Shown here piece by piece: positions 23,503 to 35,224 of a stretch of DNA of 64,000 nucleotides. How positions within the stretch are numbered: position 1 is the stretch's first letter; the number at the start of each line of letters is the position of its first letter. The translations under genes were made by a program, and so were the position numbers. This stretch comes from Romanomermis culicivorax (taxonomy: Eukaryota; Nematoda; Enoplea; Mermithida; Mermithidae), in assembly GCA_963922205.1 (NCBI GenBank), contig CAWUHX010000114.1, positions 62,001 to 126,000 on the forward strand. The letters run 5' to 3'. The notes under the pieces are model-generated. The model did not search any database and was not told the DNA's origin. It saw only the letters and a list, made by a program, of their open reading frames with translations.

Positions 23503-23508
23503 TTTATT
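23503..23508 (-). promoter_or_regulatory. Poly(A) signal of TMEM183
   Basis: AATAAA on the minus strand, about 92 nt after the TMEM183 stop and about 115 nt before the SH2-gene acceptor. This is the spacing typical of nematode operons. Confidence 0.55.
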
Positions 23509-23599
23509 AAACTTAAAATTTTGAATATATCTTTCAAGTTATCAACAATCATAATATATCGCAGAAGTCGATAAAAATTTGCATAATGGAGGAGAAATA

Positions 23600-26500
23600 C
23601 TATAAAACAGGTAACGGGTAACTGGGCGACCACCAATCTAAAACGACCAAAGATTGGACATTGTTGATCGAGATAACTTCCCATTGACCCAAATTTTTCC
23701 TTTCATTCCTGTTGACTGAATTTTTAAAGGCACTGGTCGTCTGAAATCGTAACTTGACGCGATGTGTGCGCATATCACAATTTAGGACAACGTTAATGTC
23801 GTTTAAATGCATTCCTAATATTGATGGCACATTCGTGAAATGACTGGATGAGATCTTAAAAAGAATAACTAATTTAATCTGTTGTTATAAAATGCTTGCA
23901 AATAAAAAAATTAAATAAACATACTGTTTTCAAAATTCTAAACGAAAGCTACCGTAGAATATTTACTCAAAAGTTCCAACAAATTTTTGGCAGAAAATGA
24001 AAAGGGTATACAAAATGAAACTTTCTTCGAAATTCATTTGTCAACCAATTATTTTAAAAGACGGACTGAATGGAATATAAAATGTTAACCATACAGTGAA
24101 AATTAAATGTGTGAGAAGATAGAACTTTCTTGGGATTCTGCACTAATCTGTAACATTGAAGCTCGGTAAAATACAAAAGTCATCATGGGCAGTTAATCAC
24201 TAGATGTTTAATGTCATGTTATTATGATAACTATTTAAGTTCTTCAATTTTATCAATTCTAATATTTGAAAAGAGATTTTTTGGAGTTTTAATTTAGTAC
24301 GACGATCATACATGCGCATATGGGGGGAGAGCCTGTCGGGATTATCCCCGGGCTGAGCCTTAGATCAGGGGTTTACTGTGAGTCAATTTTGGCTGACCAG
24401 TCTTCAGCTGTACAGTCAAAATGACCAAATTAGTCTAGTAATTTTTTTCCAGAAATCAGGTATATAGTAATTTTTTTGCTTTAAAACGAAATTTTATTGC
24501 CTTTTATACCAATAATTAATTACTGAACAAAGTTGTTTGCTGACATTAATCATAAACTGTGTTTTAAATTAATCTTTTTTTTTTGTAATCTAATCTTTTC
24601 AAAATGTTTGTAGCATTTTACTTTGCCAAATTTTTTAGGGTAGGGAAATCTATACCCTGTCCATACCCAACAGCATTTCTTTACTCCATTATTGACAAAT
24701 CGATATTCACATTGAACATTAAAAGTGCCAGTCAGTAGAAATAACTGAACATCATGTTGGTATCATAAATAAACTGTACTTTTATAAAATTGGGAAGAAA
24801 ATTTGCCACCCAACGATTTTGGGATTTATCCCCAGCCTGAAACTGGTACCATGCACATGTATGACAACGATTGTAATTTGAATTCTAAAAGAAAATTGAA
24901 ATGTGTTTCATTATAGATATTACTCTTTCTTCATGGTTGTTCAAAAGACCGGTTTGACAATTCATAAATCGCAATTACCTTTAAAATAAAACATTCTGAT
25001 TCCAAATTAGCGAAAATATCGTTCAAGAATTGTAAGCCTTTGGGTAATTCCGATCTCGCATATCCAAATTCGACTGCCACCATTTGACGTTGTTTATTCT
25101 CGACGTCGGTTAAGCAATAAAGTCCCTTCAAGTTTCTACGCGAATCGTCTCGACATTTTTTCTCGGCGAATTTGAAGAAATATGTATAAACTTTTCCGCT
25201 GGCCATTTCCAACGTTTCGTACCAATATAATTTGCATCGTACGCGAATATTATACAACTTTTGACAACGAGTTTCATTCAAGTTGATAGCTAATAGGAAA
25301 GCCGTTCTAGCAAATCATGCAGATTAAAAAAACCGGCAGGTGATGATCAGTACGAAGGAATTTTTTTGATGGCAATTAGATGTAAATTATAACTATATCT
25401 CATATCCACTATAAAATGAATAATATCTTTAGTTTTCTACAAAATTTCATTTTGATCATTTCAGCACACGAATCACGTCAGCGCAGTTTATTAGAGTTCC
25501 TGCTCTTTAAGTTTGACGTATGCTTCGGAATCTTACTAGGATGATTGTGGCGCGCATCTCGTTTGATGAAAGGTTCATATTGATAGAATAAACTCTTTAT
25601 GACGCTTGTTCTAAGGCCATACAATCTTTCGAGACATAGTGGCCCAAAACGTATCGGAATATCACTCTTTTTGCTACGGCAATACCTGCAAAATTTTCAG
25701 TAATTAAACTTCGCGTAAACGAGAAGTTTTAGGAAAACAATTTTTTCACAGAAATCATAACCTTCTGTGAAGTATTTTCCAGAAAAGGGCAGTCGTTGTA
25801 ACGAAATGCGTTTCTTTGCAAATTAAAGCGAATCGACCAACGTCATCCGGTATCAAATGTGCAGCAATCGCGAACCATATATCTATACCATATTGCCTGT
25901 AAGTCTGATCGAAAACGGGCGTAGTTCGTTTCTGTCTTCTTGAGCTAGTGTTTGAATCCGAACTTGAACGACTTCTACGTTTGAGCAAACCTTTTTCGTC
26001 CTCATCATCCGACGTGCCTAAATCGGCGTTTTCTAGTTCCCACCAATCCTTTGTTTCTCTAAAAACTAAAAAGGAAAAGTCGCACTGGAAACTTGGATAA
26101 AACACAAAAATACCAAACGAAATCAGCAATTCGATTCTGGTTTAAAAAGGATAAAGTTTATACTGGATTCAAAATGATAGTAGTAGAACAAAATTACGTG
26201 ATAAGCTCACTTTGCTTAGACTTCGAAACTCGTTTAGCATCTTTTCTGAGGGCAGCGTTTGCGTAATCGTTAATGTTTAAATCTGAAATATGGAAGGAAT
26301 TTCAATAATCAACTCGCATGATCGTGACCATACATGTAACGGAGCCCTGAGGCCTGGGGTGGGGTCGGGCCATTTTTTTGGGGCCGGGGCGCAGTAGTTC
26401 CCAAAATTTGGGGGGAGGGGTCACTGAAGGAAAAAAATTTAATTTTCCAAGAAAAAAAGTCCAAAAAATGGTTCAAAAAATAGTAATTTTTTTCTACAAA

Positions 26501-26930
26501 ATAATAAAAAATGTATTTATGGCGCAAAACGCCGAGAAAATTGACGTTTTTCATTAAAAATTGGCATTTTTGTATTTTTCCGACCAAAAGTATGGGATCC
26601 CTAGGGCTACCATGAAAATCCTGGGGGGGGGCGGTCGCCCAATAGCTAGCCATATGGTCAACGATTTCTAGGAGGGGGGTTCCCATAGCACTTCCCCCCT
26701 CAATTACATGCATGATCGTGACAGCAAATGCAATGTTCATTTAACAATCAAAAAGGCCTAAAGACTAGAATTTTACACGATTTTCTGAAATACATAGAGC
26801 CAAAAAGAATATTGGATTCCAAAATAATCATTTTGAATGCAAACATATAACATCTTCGACATCTAATAAGTGATTTCTAATTGTGAATAAAAACTGACTC
26901 ACCCTCTACCCTTACAGTTTTACTCCTCAT
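23600..26930 (-). CDS. TMEM183: Transmembrane protein 183 homologue (F-box-like, C-terminal membrane segment)
   Basis: Complete in six exons: 26930-26903, 26282-26211, 26065-25762, 25685-25537, 25289-24979 and 23854-23600. Every junction keeps frame, giving 372 residues; from memory vertebrate TMEM183 is about 376. Family landmarks in order: DYAN in exon 2; an acidic, Ser/Arg-rich linker; DIWFAIAAHLIPDDVGRFAL then ICKETHFVTTTALFWKIL (the F-box-like region); SVIKSLFYQYEPF; KLYWYETL...YFFKF; ESECFILK; a hydrophobic segment ending NVPSILGM; CDMRTHRVKLRFQ; and the C-terminal LDWWSPSYPLPV. The function of the family is poorly known. Introns 1 and 5 each contain a hAT MITE. The SH2 gene begins 215 bp downstream on the same strand. 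Start chosen at the only ATG that reaches the conserved exon 2 in phase (MRSKTVRVE). Confidence 0.92.
24307..24863. mobile_element. hAT MITE, CATACATG ends, in a TMEM183 intron
   Basis: The ends CATACATGCGCATATGG and (inward from right) CATACATGTGCATGG are flanked by an 8-bp TSD with one mismatch, ACGACGAT at 24299-24306 and ACAACGAT at 24864-24871. It shares internal sequence (GCCAAATTTTTTAGGGTAGG) in inverse orientation with 28079-28424. Confidence 0.85.
26329..26714. mobile_element. hAT MITE, CATACATGTAA ends (copy 2), in TMEM183 intron 1
   Basis: CATACATGTAA / ATTACATGCATG ends with a perfect 8-bp TSD, ATCGTGAC, at 26321-26328 and 26715-26722. Same family and orientation as 3837-4229. 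It also contains GGCGCAAAACGCCG, a weak version of the GC hairpin seen in other elements. Confidence 0.92.
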
Positions 26931-27640
26931 GATCGATCACTTCTTTAGCCAGATGGCGAATTTTTTGACTTTTCCTCCAAGTGACCACAACGCAGCCAAT
27001 TGACCAATAAAACGCACCCGTGAAATACTCTGAACCCGCCAGAATGTAGTGTTTTCAGGTGCACAGTTATTTCATCTTATCTATCGATGACTACAGGTAG
27101 ATAACAAGTATTCAATTGCCTGAAAAAATGAATATGTTTAAAATATTCAACAATTTACGAGACTATTTCTTATACTGATATATAGTTGGGCGAAGAAAGT
27201 GGGGGAAATTTGTTGGGCTAAAAACAATAGCTGAGTGAGTAGAATAATTCTGAATATGGAAGGTAATGCGAAATCAGAAGTCAAATAATTATTAAATGTA
27301 GAGCAATAGAGAACCATAAATTATGTAATTTGCTTGTCGTTTGGCGAAAGAAAATACAATTTTTTCGCAATATCCGCCAGGTCGTTTATTCCCTTGAAAA
27401 TCTAAGGTAACGCTTATTAATGCCTTTTTTGAGCTCAACTTCAGCCAAAAAACAATTCAAACATAAGTTAAATTTATTAAATATGAATTTTCAGCTTATA
27501 GATTAAAATAACTCAACTCAACAGAACAGTCAAACGAACCGAATCGAATAGCGCTAAAAGTTTCCTGAATTAAAATTTTACGAAGCATTTGATTTATTTG
27601 TAGTGTAATCTTATCTCAAATATGTTGTCATTTCAGTGCC
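26931..27640. other. Upstream region of TMEM183
   Basis: Should hold the TMEM183 promoter or its trans-splice acceptor. I see no clear T-rich AG acceptor immediately before the ATG and no neighbouring gene. AT-rich, no delimited repeat. Confidence 0.35.
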
Positions 27641-27827
27641 AGAAGAGACTGCATTGCAGTTACTACAGTTGGCTCAACTCTCCATTTATTGTTAAATCAA
27701 GTAGAGAGTTGTATTCTTAAGAACAAAATGGAAAAAATGAATTTTTCTCTCAAAAAACTCAAAAACCCTCAAGTGCCTAATTTTCCAACCAAAAAAACCA
27801 TCAACCCAGAAACTTAATGCCCACCAA

Positions 27828-28048
27828 CAGTTTTGCACTGTGCAAAACTTTTTCCGCTCGTGCAAAACTTTCTTCTCAGATTTTTTGCTCCGTCCAAAAA
27901 TATTTATCAAGAAATACCTTATAGCATTCTTATAACATATATATATTATATTTATTTATACAATAGTACAAAAAAATATATTTAGCGTGAAAAACTTGTT
28001 TTGGTAATTTTTTGCATCGTGCAAAACAGCTCGTGCAAGAAAAAACTC
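27828..28048. mobile_element. Short hAT-like element with TGCAAAAC words
   Basis: About 221 bp. It starts CAGTTTTGCACTGTGC and repeats TGCAAAAC or its complement at least five times. The flanking 8-mers CCCACCAA (27820-27827) and CCCATCAA (28049-28056) differ at one position. The right tip is degraded. Confidence 0.6.
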
Positions 28049-28078
28049 CCCATCAACCTTGGTCGGAAGAGACTCTAT

Positions 28079-28424
28079 CATACACATGCACACAGGGTAT
28101 GGATTTATCCTACCCTAAAAAATTTGGCGGAAGTTTACTATAGGCCAAAAATTTGGCAAAAGTTCAGAATAGGCCAAAAATATGGTAAAATAAAATGCAA
28201 CAAACATTTTGAAAAGATTAGATTACAAAAAAGATCAATGTGAAACATAGCTTATAATTAATGTCAGCAAACAACTTTATTGAAGAATTATTGATACAAA
28301 AGACAATAAATGTTCATTTTAAAGTAAAAAAATTACTATATACCTGATTCCTGCAAAAAAATTACTAAAGGGCAAATTTTGGTCGTTTTCTATACCCTGG
28401 GACACCTGACCGTGTGCATGTATG
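28079..28424. mobile_element. hAT MITE, CATACACATG ends
   Basis: Terminal inverted repeats CATACACATGCACACAGG and (inward) CATACATGCACACGG are flanked by GACTCTAT (28071-28078) and GACTCCAT (28425-28432), one mismatch. Inverted relative of 24307-24863. Confidence 0.85.
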
Positions 28425-28592
28425 GACTCCATTGCAGTTACAACAGTTGGCTCATTTCTCAATCTATTATTAAATCAGGTAGAAATTTGTATTCTTGAGA
28501 ATAAATAGATAAAATGATTTTTTCAAACCCAAAAATGTCTAATTTTCCAACCCAAAAAAAACCGTCAAGCCAAAAACCCAATGCCCGCCGAT

Positions 28593-28798
28593 CATAGTTT
28601 TTTTTGTACTTCACAGACTTTTTGGCTTGAGTACAAACAAAAATTTGGGCCTTGTTTGTACCAGTACAAACAATTTTCTGGTATGAAAATTCAATTTGAT
28701 ATATTAATCATAGTGTAATCATAATCAATGAAGTACAAACAAATTTTAGATCATCGTCGGTACCAGTACAAATGGTTCGAGTACAAAAACTAACAGTG
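28593..28798. mobile_element. Short hAT-like element with GTAC words
   Basis: 206 bp from CATAGTTTTTTTTGTAC to a terminal AACAGTG. GTACAAA or its complement occurs about seven times. TSD with one mismatch: CCGCCGAT (28585-28592) and GCGCCGAT (28799-28806). Confidence 0.7.
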
Positions 28799-28799
28799 G

Positions 28800-30040
28800 C
28801 GCCGATACTGATTCTACTCAGGGATTTTTTTAGCACAGGCCCGGTTGCAATGTGCAAATTGGGGAAAAATTTTAGATGCGCAGATAAATTTTTGGTTGCT
28901 GATTCTAAAATCAATAAATTCGTTTAATTTTATCGGAAAAACCATCAAAGGCTAGTTTTCTTATATTTTATTGGATTCGCGTCGGTTTCACGATTTTGAA
29001 ACCTTCTGAGTTTTGGGGAGAAAATGGAAACGATGGTATGAGTGACTTGTTCGGCGCGTACAACCAAAATTTTTTTGGGATTTGGACAGGCTTTTTTCAT
29101 CAAAAATTTACAGGCCAAATGGCTCCTAGACCTAACTTTTTAGGAGCCAAACAGACATTTTTAGGGGCCATAAATAATCAATGCACACTTTTGATAAAAA
29201 TTAATGCATTATATAATTCGTATAGTTTGATTGTATTTAATCCAAATTTACTTGTATCACAGATAGGGCAAATTTTTTGAATTCGCCTTTAAAACGGAAC
29301 TCATCAAAAAAGTATATTTTCAGTCAAAACATGACACGTTTATTCATTACGTTTATTACGTATAGCAAAATCACCAGTTTTATATCGCGTTTCTTTAGCC
29401 CATATTTTGTAAGCACTTTCGAAATCAAAATTATTACAATTGCTGTGGCATTTCTGCTAACGCATCAACACGTCCAAATGTTCAGCCTGATTTGATGATC
29501 GATGAAAAATCTAATTTTGCTATTTGATTTCTTGATCGAGTAAGACCTTACTGTTGTTGGCGACCGAGTTTTCGTCTTTAATCTGTTCACTAGAGAAAAA
29601 CAACTAAAATTCGGTTAAACTTCAGCTGAATTTTTCGGAGCCAAATTGGCTCCTTGAAGTAAAATTTTAGGAGCCATTTTCGAACTTTTAGGAGCCCAGG
29701 CTCCTAAAATGACTAAAAAAAGCCTGGATTTGGATATTATAGAACACTGGAAAATGAACCTTTCAACTTATATTTCCTAGACAAAAAGTTCAATTTTTCA
29801 GTGAATTGCATGAATTTCCAGTCGGACAATCTACAATTCAAAAACTTGGCAAGCAACCAAGAATTTGGATTCTTCAACCACCAAGAATTCCTACTTGGAC
29901 TCAATATATTATATTCACATAGAAATCAAAATTTTGTTAGAGATCACAAAAAATATTTTGGGAAAATAACCGAGTCAAATTCGTGCAAAAACAATACAGG
30001 ATCAGATATTTATCCATAATAAGTTGATAACAAAAGCTAT
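28800..30040. repeat. Dispersed repeat B (GCAATGTGCAA type), interrupted
   Basis: Related sequence occurs at about 49020-49560 and, inverted, at about 50780-51420 (for example TTTTATCGGA, TTTGAAACC-like segments and AATGAACCTTT). The 29087-29726 insertion splits it; the uninterrupted order is visible near 51220-51290. Confidence 0.6.
29087..29726. mobile_element. hAT element with GGAGCC words
   Basis: The 640-bp insert has inverted tips CAGGCTTTTTT / AAAAAAAGCCTG and a perfect 8-bp TSD, GATTTGGA, at 29079-29086 and 29727-29734. GGAGCC or GGCTCC occurs about seven times, in both orientations, near its ends, including GGAGCCAAATTGGCTCC. No transposase. Confidence 0.9.
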
Positions 30041-30103
30041 GAGCATTAGCTGGAATGGCATTTTCTAACCGCGCTAGAAGAAAAATTATAAGTGAATTGA
30101 ATG

Positions 30104-30120
30104 CCGGCGCGAAGCGCCGG
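30104..30120. repeat. GC hairpin CCGGCGCGAAGCGCCGG (one of about 18 copies)
   Basis: A perfect 7-bp stem (CCGGCGC / GCGCCGG) with a 3-nt loop, almost always followed by A-rich then T-rich sequence. Other copies: 1193-1209, 1314-1330, 1680-1696, about 32104, 33019, 41443, 41938-41954, 43638-43654, 44134, 44567, 45678, 46524, 47022, 47518-47534, 48394, 49110, 50098 and 51220. It tracks the CAGTG/CACTG transposon family. Confidence 0.85.
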
Positions 30121-30468
30121 AAAAGTTTCTCTATTTTCCACTTTATAACGCATAAAAATGCATCTCCGGGCACGAAACCCTATAACATAATCGAAATGAC
30201 AGTCAGGCTTCAAGTTGCAGTGTGCAACTTGACATGAAGTTTGATTGCACAGCCCAAAATTTGGTTGCTGTCTGAAAAAAGCCTGAATTTCTACTATACT
30301 GTGAAATTGGACTGAATACTGGAATGCATAGACCATAAAAACTTGATTTTGAAGAAAATGTCAGAATTCCGACAAAAGCCAGGACTATGTCAGATTTAAT
30401 GCTAGATCATTGCAAATAACGCCAGATCCTTGGCATTGAAAATACTGATGGCAACAAGTTGACGGCAC

Positions 30469-32452
30469 TGTTTTTTCCACATTTGCACAATAATGTGGAA
30501 AAAAATCTGGAATGTGGAAAATTTTTTTGAGGTCTTTCTACATATGTGGAAGCAAAATTTGGGGTTTTCATATTGAAAAGATGCATTTTGGTGCATTTTA
30601 GGAAGTCAAAATCTCAAAATTTTCCGGCGCTTCCAGCCGGTTATAACCTTAATAATCATTATTATTTATTACCAAGCTCAGGCGCGGCTTTTAGCATGTC
30701 TACCTTCGCTTACCAATCAATCTTTAATAGTTTTAATCATCTTAAACGTATTATTTCATGTTTCATTGGCAATCCTGAATATTATATCTTTATATTTAAT
30801 GACGATCCGCAGTTTTTTCCTTCAAAATTCTAGAAATTACGATCATATGATTATAATAGTTTTCATCATTTTAAACGTATTATTTCGTGTTTAATGAGCA
30901 GTTTTGCAATTTAAGTTTTAGTCTTAAAATCCTCGTTTTTCCGCTTGGAAATGCTCATAAACGCTTATAAATGTTTTTGAGCTTTTTAAAGCATTCTGAT
31001 AATCACTCTGAACATATATCTCAAAAGTTAGATTTAAATTTTGTGTTTATAAATCATACTTTCTAGAAATTTATCATTCGATAAATTTTAAAACCATTAA
31101 TTTGTTCGTAACTTTTCATAAATTTGACCGAAAAGCTATGAATCAGAAGCGTAGAAATTTTCCAAAAATACTTCCACGAAGATTTTGAATGCAATTCACG
31201 TTAATATAGGAATAAAAGCTTCAAAAAGTTTAGACAGTTGACGTGTTGATCTTTCTCAAAAACTCTATGAAGGAAAAAATGCGGATCTTCGTTAAATATA
31301 AAGATATAATATGCAAAATTGCCCATTAAACATGAAATAATACGTTTAAGATGATGAAAACTATTAAAGATTAAATGGTAAGTGAAGGTAGACATGCTAA
31401 AAGCCGTGCCTGAGCTTGGTAATAAATAATAATGATTATCAGCGTTTTTGTTTGTGCACGGACACTTGTGCCAATTGGCACAAAAGGCCAAGAAAAATTG
31501 TGCCAATGGCACAAGAAAAATTTTCACTCTAAAAACGTACTGAAAACCTTGAGAAAGTTTTGTGCCAAAAGTTTGATAAAAACTATAAGGATACTTTCAC
31601 CGCATTAATTTGCATAAAAATCGTGCCTGCTCTATTTTCTCTAACCACGTCAGTGAGATAAGAAAAACTGATCTAGAGAACGGTTCCTACGATCCGAAAA
31701 GAAATTGAATGCTGCGAAAATTCAGATACTTTTATAGACTTTTTGTCATGAAGTTTTCCTTTACTTTTCGGCTTCTTTCCTAACAACTATTAAATATGAG
31801 ATTAGGCTGTCCTGTCTATAATTGCTTTCTCGTGAAAAAAGCCAAGTCGAAAGTCGCCTCGTATAAATTTTTGGTTGAATAATTGTGCCAAAAATGTCGA
31901 TTTTTTTGTTTGAATCAAACACCAAAAATATAGGTTTCGGTTCTCAATCCAGCTGAATGAACAGAGAAAATTAATAATTTCTATCTTTTAGCCAGTCATT
32001 GACAATCTCAAAGTCTGTTGTGATAATAAAAATATACTATTCGAATAGAATCCGATCGCGTTTTCGAGACAAAAGAAAGTAGTTAATATTAAACTCATTG
32101 AATCGGCGCCAAGCGCCGAGAAAATTTTGCGTTTTCAGCCCCTAAAATGACTAAAAATAAAGAAAATTCAGCCTTGGACCAGTCGAAAATTTGTGCCAAT
32201 TGGCACAAACGCACAAAATTTTTTGTGCCACAAACCATGTTTTGGCACAAAAAAACTGATGATTATACTAAAGTTATTTTCGAGATTTGAAAAAAATTTC
32301 GAGATTTGGACCTCCTAAAATGCACCAAAATGCATCTTTCCAATATGGAAACCGCAAATTTTTCTTCCACATTTGTGGAAAGACCTCAAAAATTTTTTCC
32401 ACATTCCAGATTTTTTTTCCACATTAGTGCAAATGTGGTAAAAAAACCAGTG
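30469..32452. mobile_element. CCACA-word hAT copy, interrupted
   Basis: It runs from CACTGTTTTTTCCACATTTG to a degraded ...AAACCAGTG. The backbone matches 41234-44312. The 31440-32258 element is inserted in it. Its flanking 8-mers do not match, so the ends may belong to different events or have decayed. Confidence 0.5.
31440..32258. mobile_element. GTGCC-word hAT element, copy 1
   Basis: Begins CAGCGTTTTTGTTTGTGC and ends GGCACAAAAAAACTG, with a perfect 8-bp TSD ATGATTAT at 31432-31439 and 32259-32266. It carries the palindrome TTGTGCCAATTGGCACAA at 31466-31483 and 32191-32208, and a GC hairpin near 32104. 819 bp; related to 45869-46702, 49932-50766 and 32468-33223. Confidence 0.9.
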
Positions 32453-32467
32453 ACGATACGGCGTAGC

Positions 32468-33223
32468 CAGCGTTTTTTTTGTGCACGGACATTTGTGCCA
32501 ATTGGCACAAGAGGCCAAAAAAATTTGTGCCAATGGCACAAAAAATTTTTTCTATTAGAAATATACTGAAAACTGCGGAAAAGTTTCAGGCCTAAAATTT
32601 TGATGGAAAGTTAACGTTTTACACATTACTTTTTTGTAAAAATCGTGTCCTACCTATTTTTCAGCTAACCATGTCAGTTAGATATGAAAAAACTGTGCGG
32701 GAAAATAGTTCACAACGACTGAAAAAGGAATGGATGCTGAGAAAATTTAAATAACTCTAGAATTGTTCAGGAAATTCAAACATTACTAACGATATCGATT
32801 TTTCTGTTATTCTATTTGAATCAATCAAACACAAAAAGTGAGAATTTCAGTTTTAAATCCGTATTTGACTGAATGAACAGAGAATATTCAGAATTTCTTT
32901 TCATCCATCATTCCATTCGTGTTGACATTGACAGCCTATAGAGTTTGCTGCTCGAAGAGGAATCGTCCGCGTTCGGGTCAAATATACAAATAGAAAATAT
33001 TAAGTATATTCGTTGACTCGGGGCGAAGCGCCGAAAATTTTTCACATTTTCAGCCTCTAAGACGTCCTATCTATATAATTCAAGGAAATTTAATGTTTGA
33101 CCAGCCAAAAATTTTGTGCCAATTGGCACAAACGCTCAAAATTTTTTGTGCCATTCCAAATTTTTTTGTGCCAAAAACCATGTTTTGGCACAAAAACCAT
33201 GTTTTGGCACAAAAAAAACACTG
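32468..33223. mobile_element. GTGCC-word hAT element, copy 2
   Basis: Starts CAGCGTTTTTTTTGTGC and ends AAAAAAAACACTG. The TSD has one mismatch, GGCGTAGC (32460-32467) and GGCATAGC (33224-33231). GTGCCAATTGGCAC palindromes lie at both ends. A degraded GC hairpin is at about 33019. Confidence 0.85.
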
Positions 33224-33555
33224 GGCATAGCTGCATCACATTCTACAGTACAGAGATGAGAACTGACGCGAAAGTATAACCTTGTTACAATGTATTCTCG
33301 TTCCAATTGAGTATTTTAAGTCAGATATATATTGTCGTATCAATATGAAACGAAATTGTACGAGGTTGTCTTATAACACAGTTGTCGTTTGACGCAGGGA
33401 TATTTTTCCAGTCAAGGATATTCGCCCAAAAGATGATCACGAACTGTGATTGATCATTATGGTGTCGATCATCTTCCCTAAAATCGGAGCTATACTTCCA
33501 TTCATTCTGAAATGATCGATGCAGCGGGGTAGCAGTCAAACTTTAATTTAAAATT

Positions 33556-34039
33556 ATGGAATTCGCGTTGACTCTATTCAATAACTTTTTTCTTCGCGAT
33601 ACAGAATCTTTGATGATCACTTTTCAAATATTTCAAGATTATTATGGTATCCCGATCTCTGAGGCTGTATTTGGCGGAACTTATAAGTCATTTGAAGATT
33701 ATAGAAATTGATTTTCTGATCTCTATTAGGAATGCATTTGCCGAAACTCCAACTGCTGCATCGATCATTTCAAAAATGAACGGAGTGTCACGTGCCACTC
33801 AATTTCTCCAACGTCACGTGATTATCATCATATTGAGACTTTATTTTTTCGTCACTTTTTTTTGTTTTACAATCATTTACTTTGTGTTCGTTTCGTTTAT
33901 TGTTTCTGCACATGCATTTTTATGTTTCGTTTTATTGTATTTTCGTTTATTTTGTTCCTTTCTATGGACGCAGGCTACAGTACGCCCTTTAGCTAAAACT
34001 TCCGCCAAAACGTGCTTCACGGGCACATCGCTATTTTAG
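33556..34039 (+). CDS. Possible three-exon small gene, unknown product
   Basis: Model: 33556-33686, 33730-33824 and 33972-34039, with GT-AG introns of 43 and 147 nt. It gives about 97 residues starting MEFALTLFNNFF and ending KTCFTGTSLF. Exon 2 (NAFAETPTAASIISKMNG, then VSRATQFLQRH) has balanced composition and CpG-rich codons like the real genes here. The first intron is unusually short and exon 1 also has a competing open frame from 33644, so exon 1 is uncertain. No family recognised. It could be the 5' or 3' part of a larger gene broken by the repeats to its right. Confidence 0.35.
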
Positions 34040-34529
34040 GTGCATCCCATGCACCTCTTATCACTTAAATTAGCATCGTTTTTGTTACGCAGTAGCAACA
34101 GGTACCCACGTAAGTCTTTCCAAATCGACAGTGCATATGCACGATATTTTTTCAATGATTTTGGCCTTTTCCATTCTAATTAAGAAAGTTGCGAATCGAA
34201 TTGAATCTAATTGATTTATTTCTATGCTTCCGATTGAAATGTTGATGCTGATTACGAATAGTTTTCCATGAAATCGAATATTTTGACTATGTTATCAAGT
34301 ATATTGACCAGAAGAGATCAACTGCCATGTCTGCATTTCAATCAATCTGCAGTTTGTTGTGTGTGAACGGGCTTCCAAAATTTACATATTCGACGAAACG
34401 TGTTAAAATCGACCAACTTCTATTTCTCAAAATTTGATAAATCGATGACTTACAAATATGGAGCAAAACGGAATGTAACCGAATCGAACGCCAATTTCCG
34501 TTAATGTTGTCCTGTTTATTTATGAAAAT

Positions 34530-34712
34530 ATGAAAAATCCGATCTCTAAAATTTACGCGCTCTTTCTTGCAAAGCATTTGCTGTTTTTCGTCGGGGTAAA
34601 ATCTGATTTCGAAAAATCAGCCGCACTTTGTATTCCGTTCAACTCTATAGTATGGAATTTTTCGTTGATTGCCCTTTGGAGTTATGTCTATGCTCGATCT
34701 TGTTCTCCATAG
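34530..34712 (+). other. Possible 60-codon ORF with hydrophobic segments
   Basis: ATG-initiated frame (MKNPISKIYALFLAK...) ending 30 bp before the fold-back element. Two hydrophobic stretches are visible. No splice or family support; it may be chance. Confidence 0.15.
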
Positions 34713-35224
34713 TTTCAATTAGCTTTGTCGCCTAATTCATCATAGGTGGCGCGATAGCATCAACACTTGGCCCCCAAATTTCATGTGCCCCAACCTTAAG
34801 GCAGAACCTTCGGATTTTTTCATAATATCGGACATAGGGGCAAACTATGGGGTGCCTTTTGTCATTTCGCCTCTATCTGCAAGTGGTGCTCGGTGGGGCC
34901 CCAAAAACATGCAAAAAACGCACTTTTTGAATCCACCCAGTTCCACCATGCCCAGCAATGGGGGTGGCATGTCCAGGCTTCATACTTCGGCCTGAGCATC
35001 TTGGGGGCGCAATCTCAAATGCGAATTTTTAATTTCTTAAAATATGGCCCCAATTCAATTATATGGTTGTCCAAAGTCCCGAGAAACGCCAAATTTGACA
35101 ATTTTATTATATAAACTTACGGCTTCAAAAAAAATAATTTTTTGCAGCAAAATGCACTACGGTGCCAGAATTTTTTGCAGTTCCAATTGAACCGGTAGTC
35201 TTATTGGGATTTTTTGGCTTAAGG

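Larger units (their letters stand above)
27645..28680. repeat. Direct duplication, each copy carrying a different hAT insertion
   Basis: About 180 bp at 27650-27827 and 28430-28592 are related copies in the same orientation (TTGCAGTTAC, ACAGTTGGCTCA, TGTATTCTT, CTAATTTTCCAACC, AATGCCC). The elements at 27828 and 28593 start at corresponding positions in the two copies, and the element at 28079-28424 lies between them. Confidence 0.6.

Noticed and set aside
31440-33223. Repeated short palindromes as a CRISPR array
   Set aside because: The palindromes are of unequal spacing, in both orientations, and bounded by transposon ends with TSDs. There are no unique spacers or cas genes.
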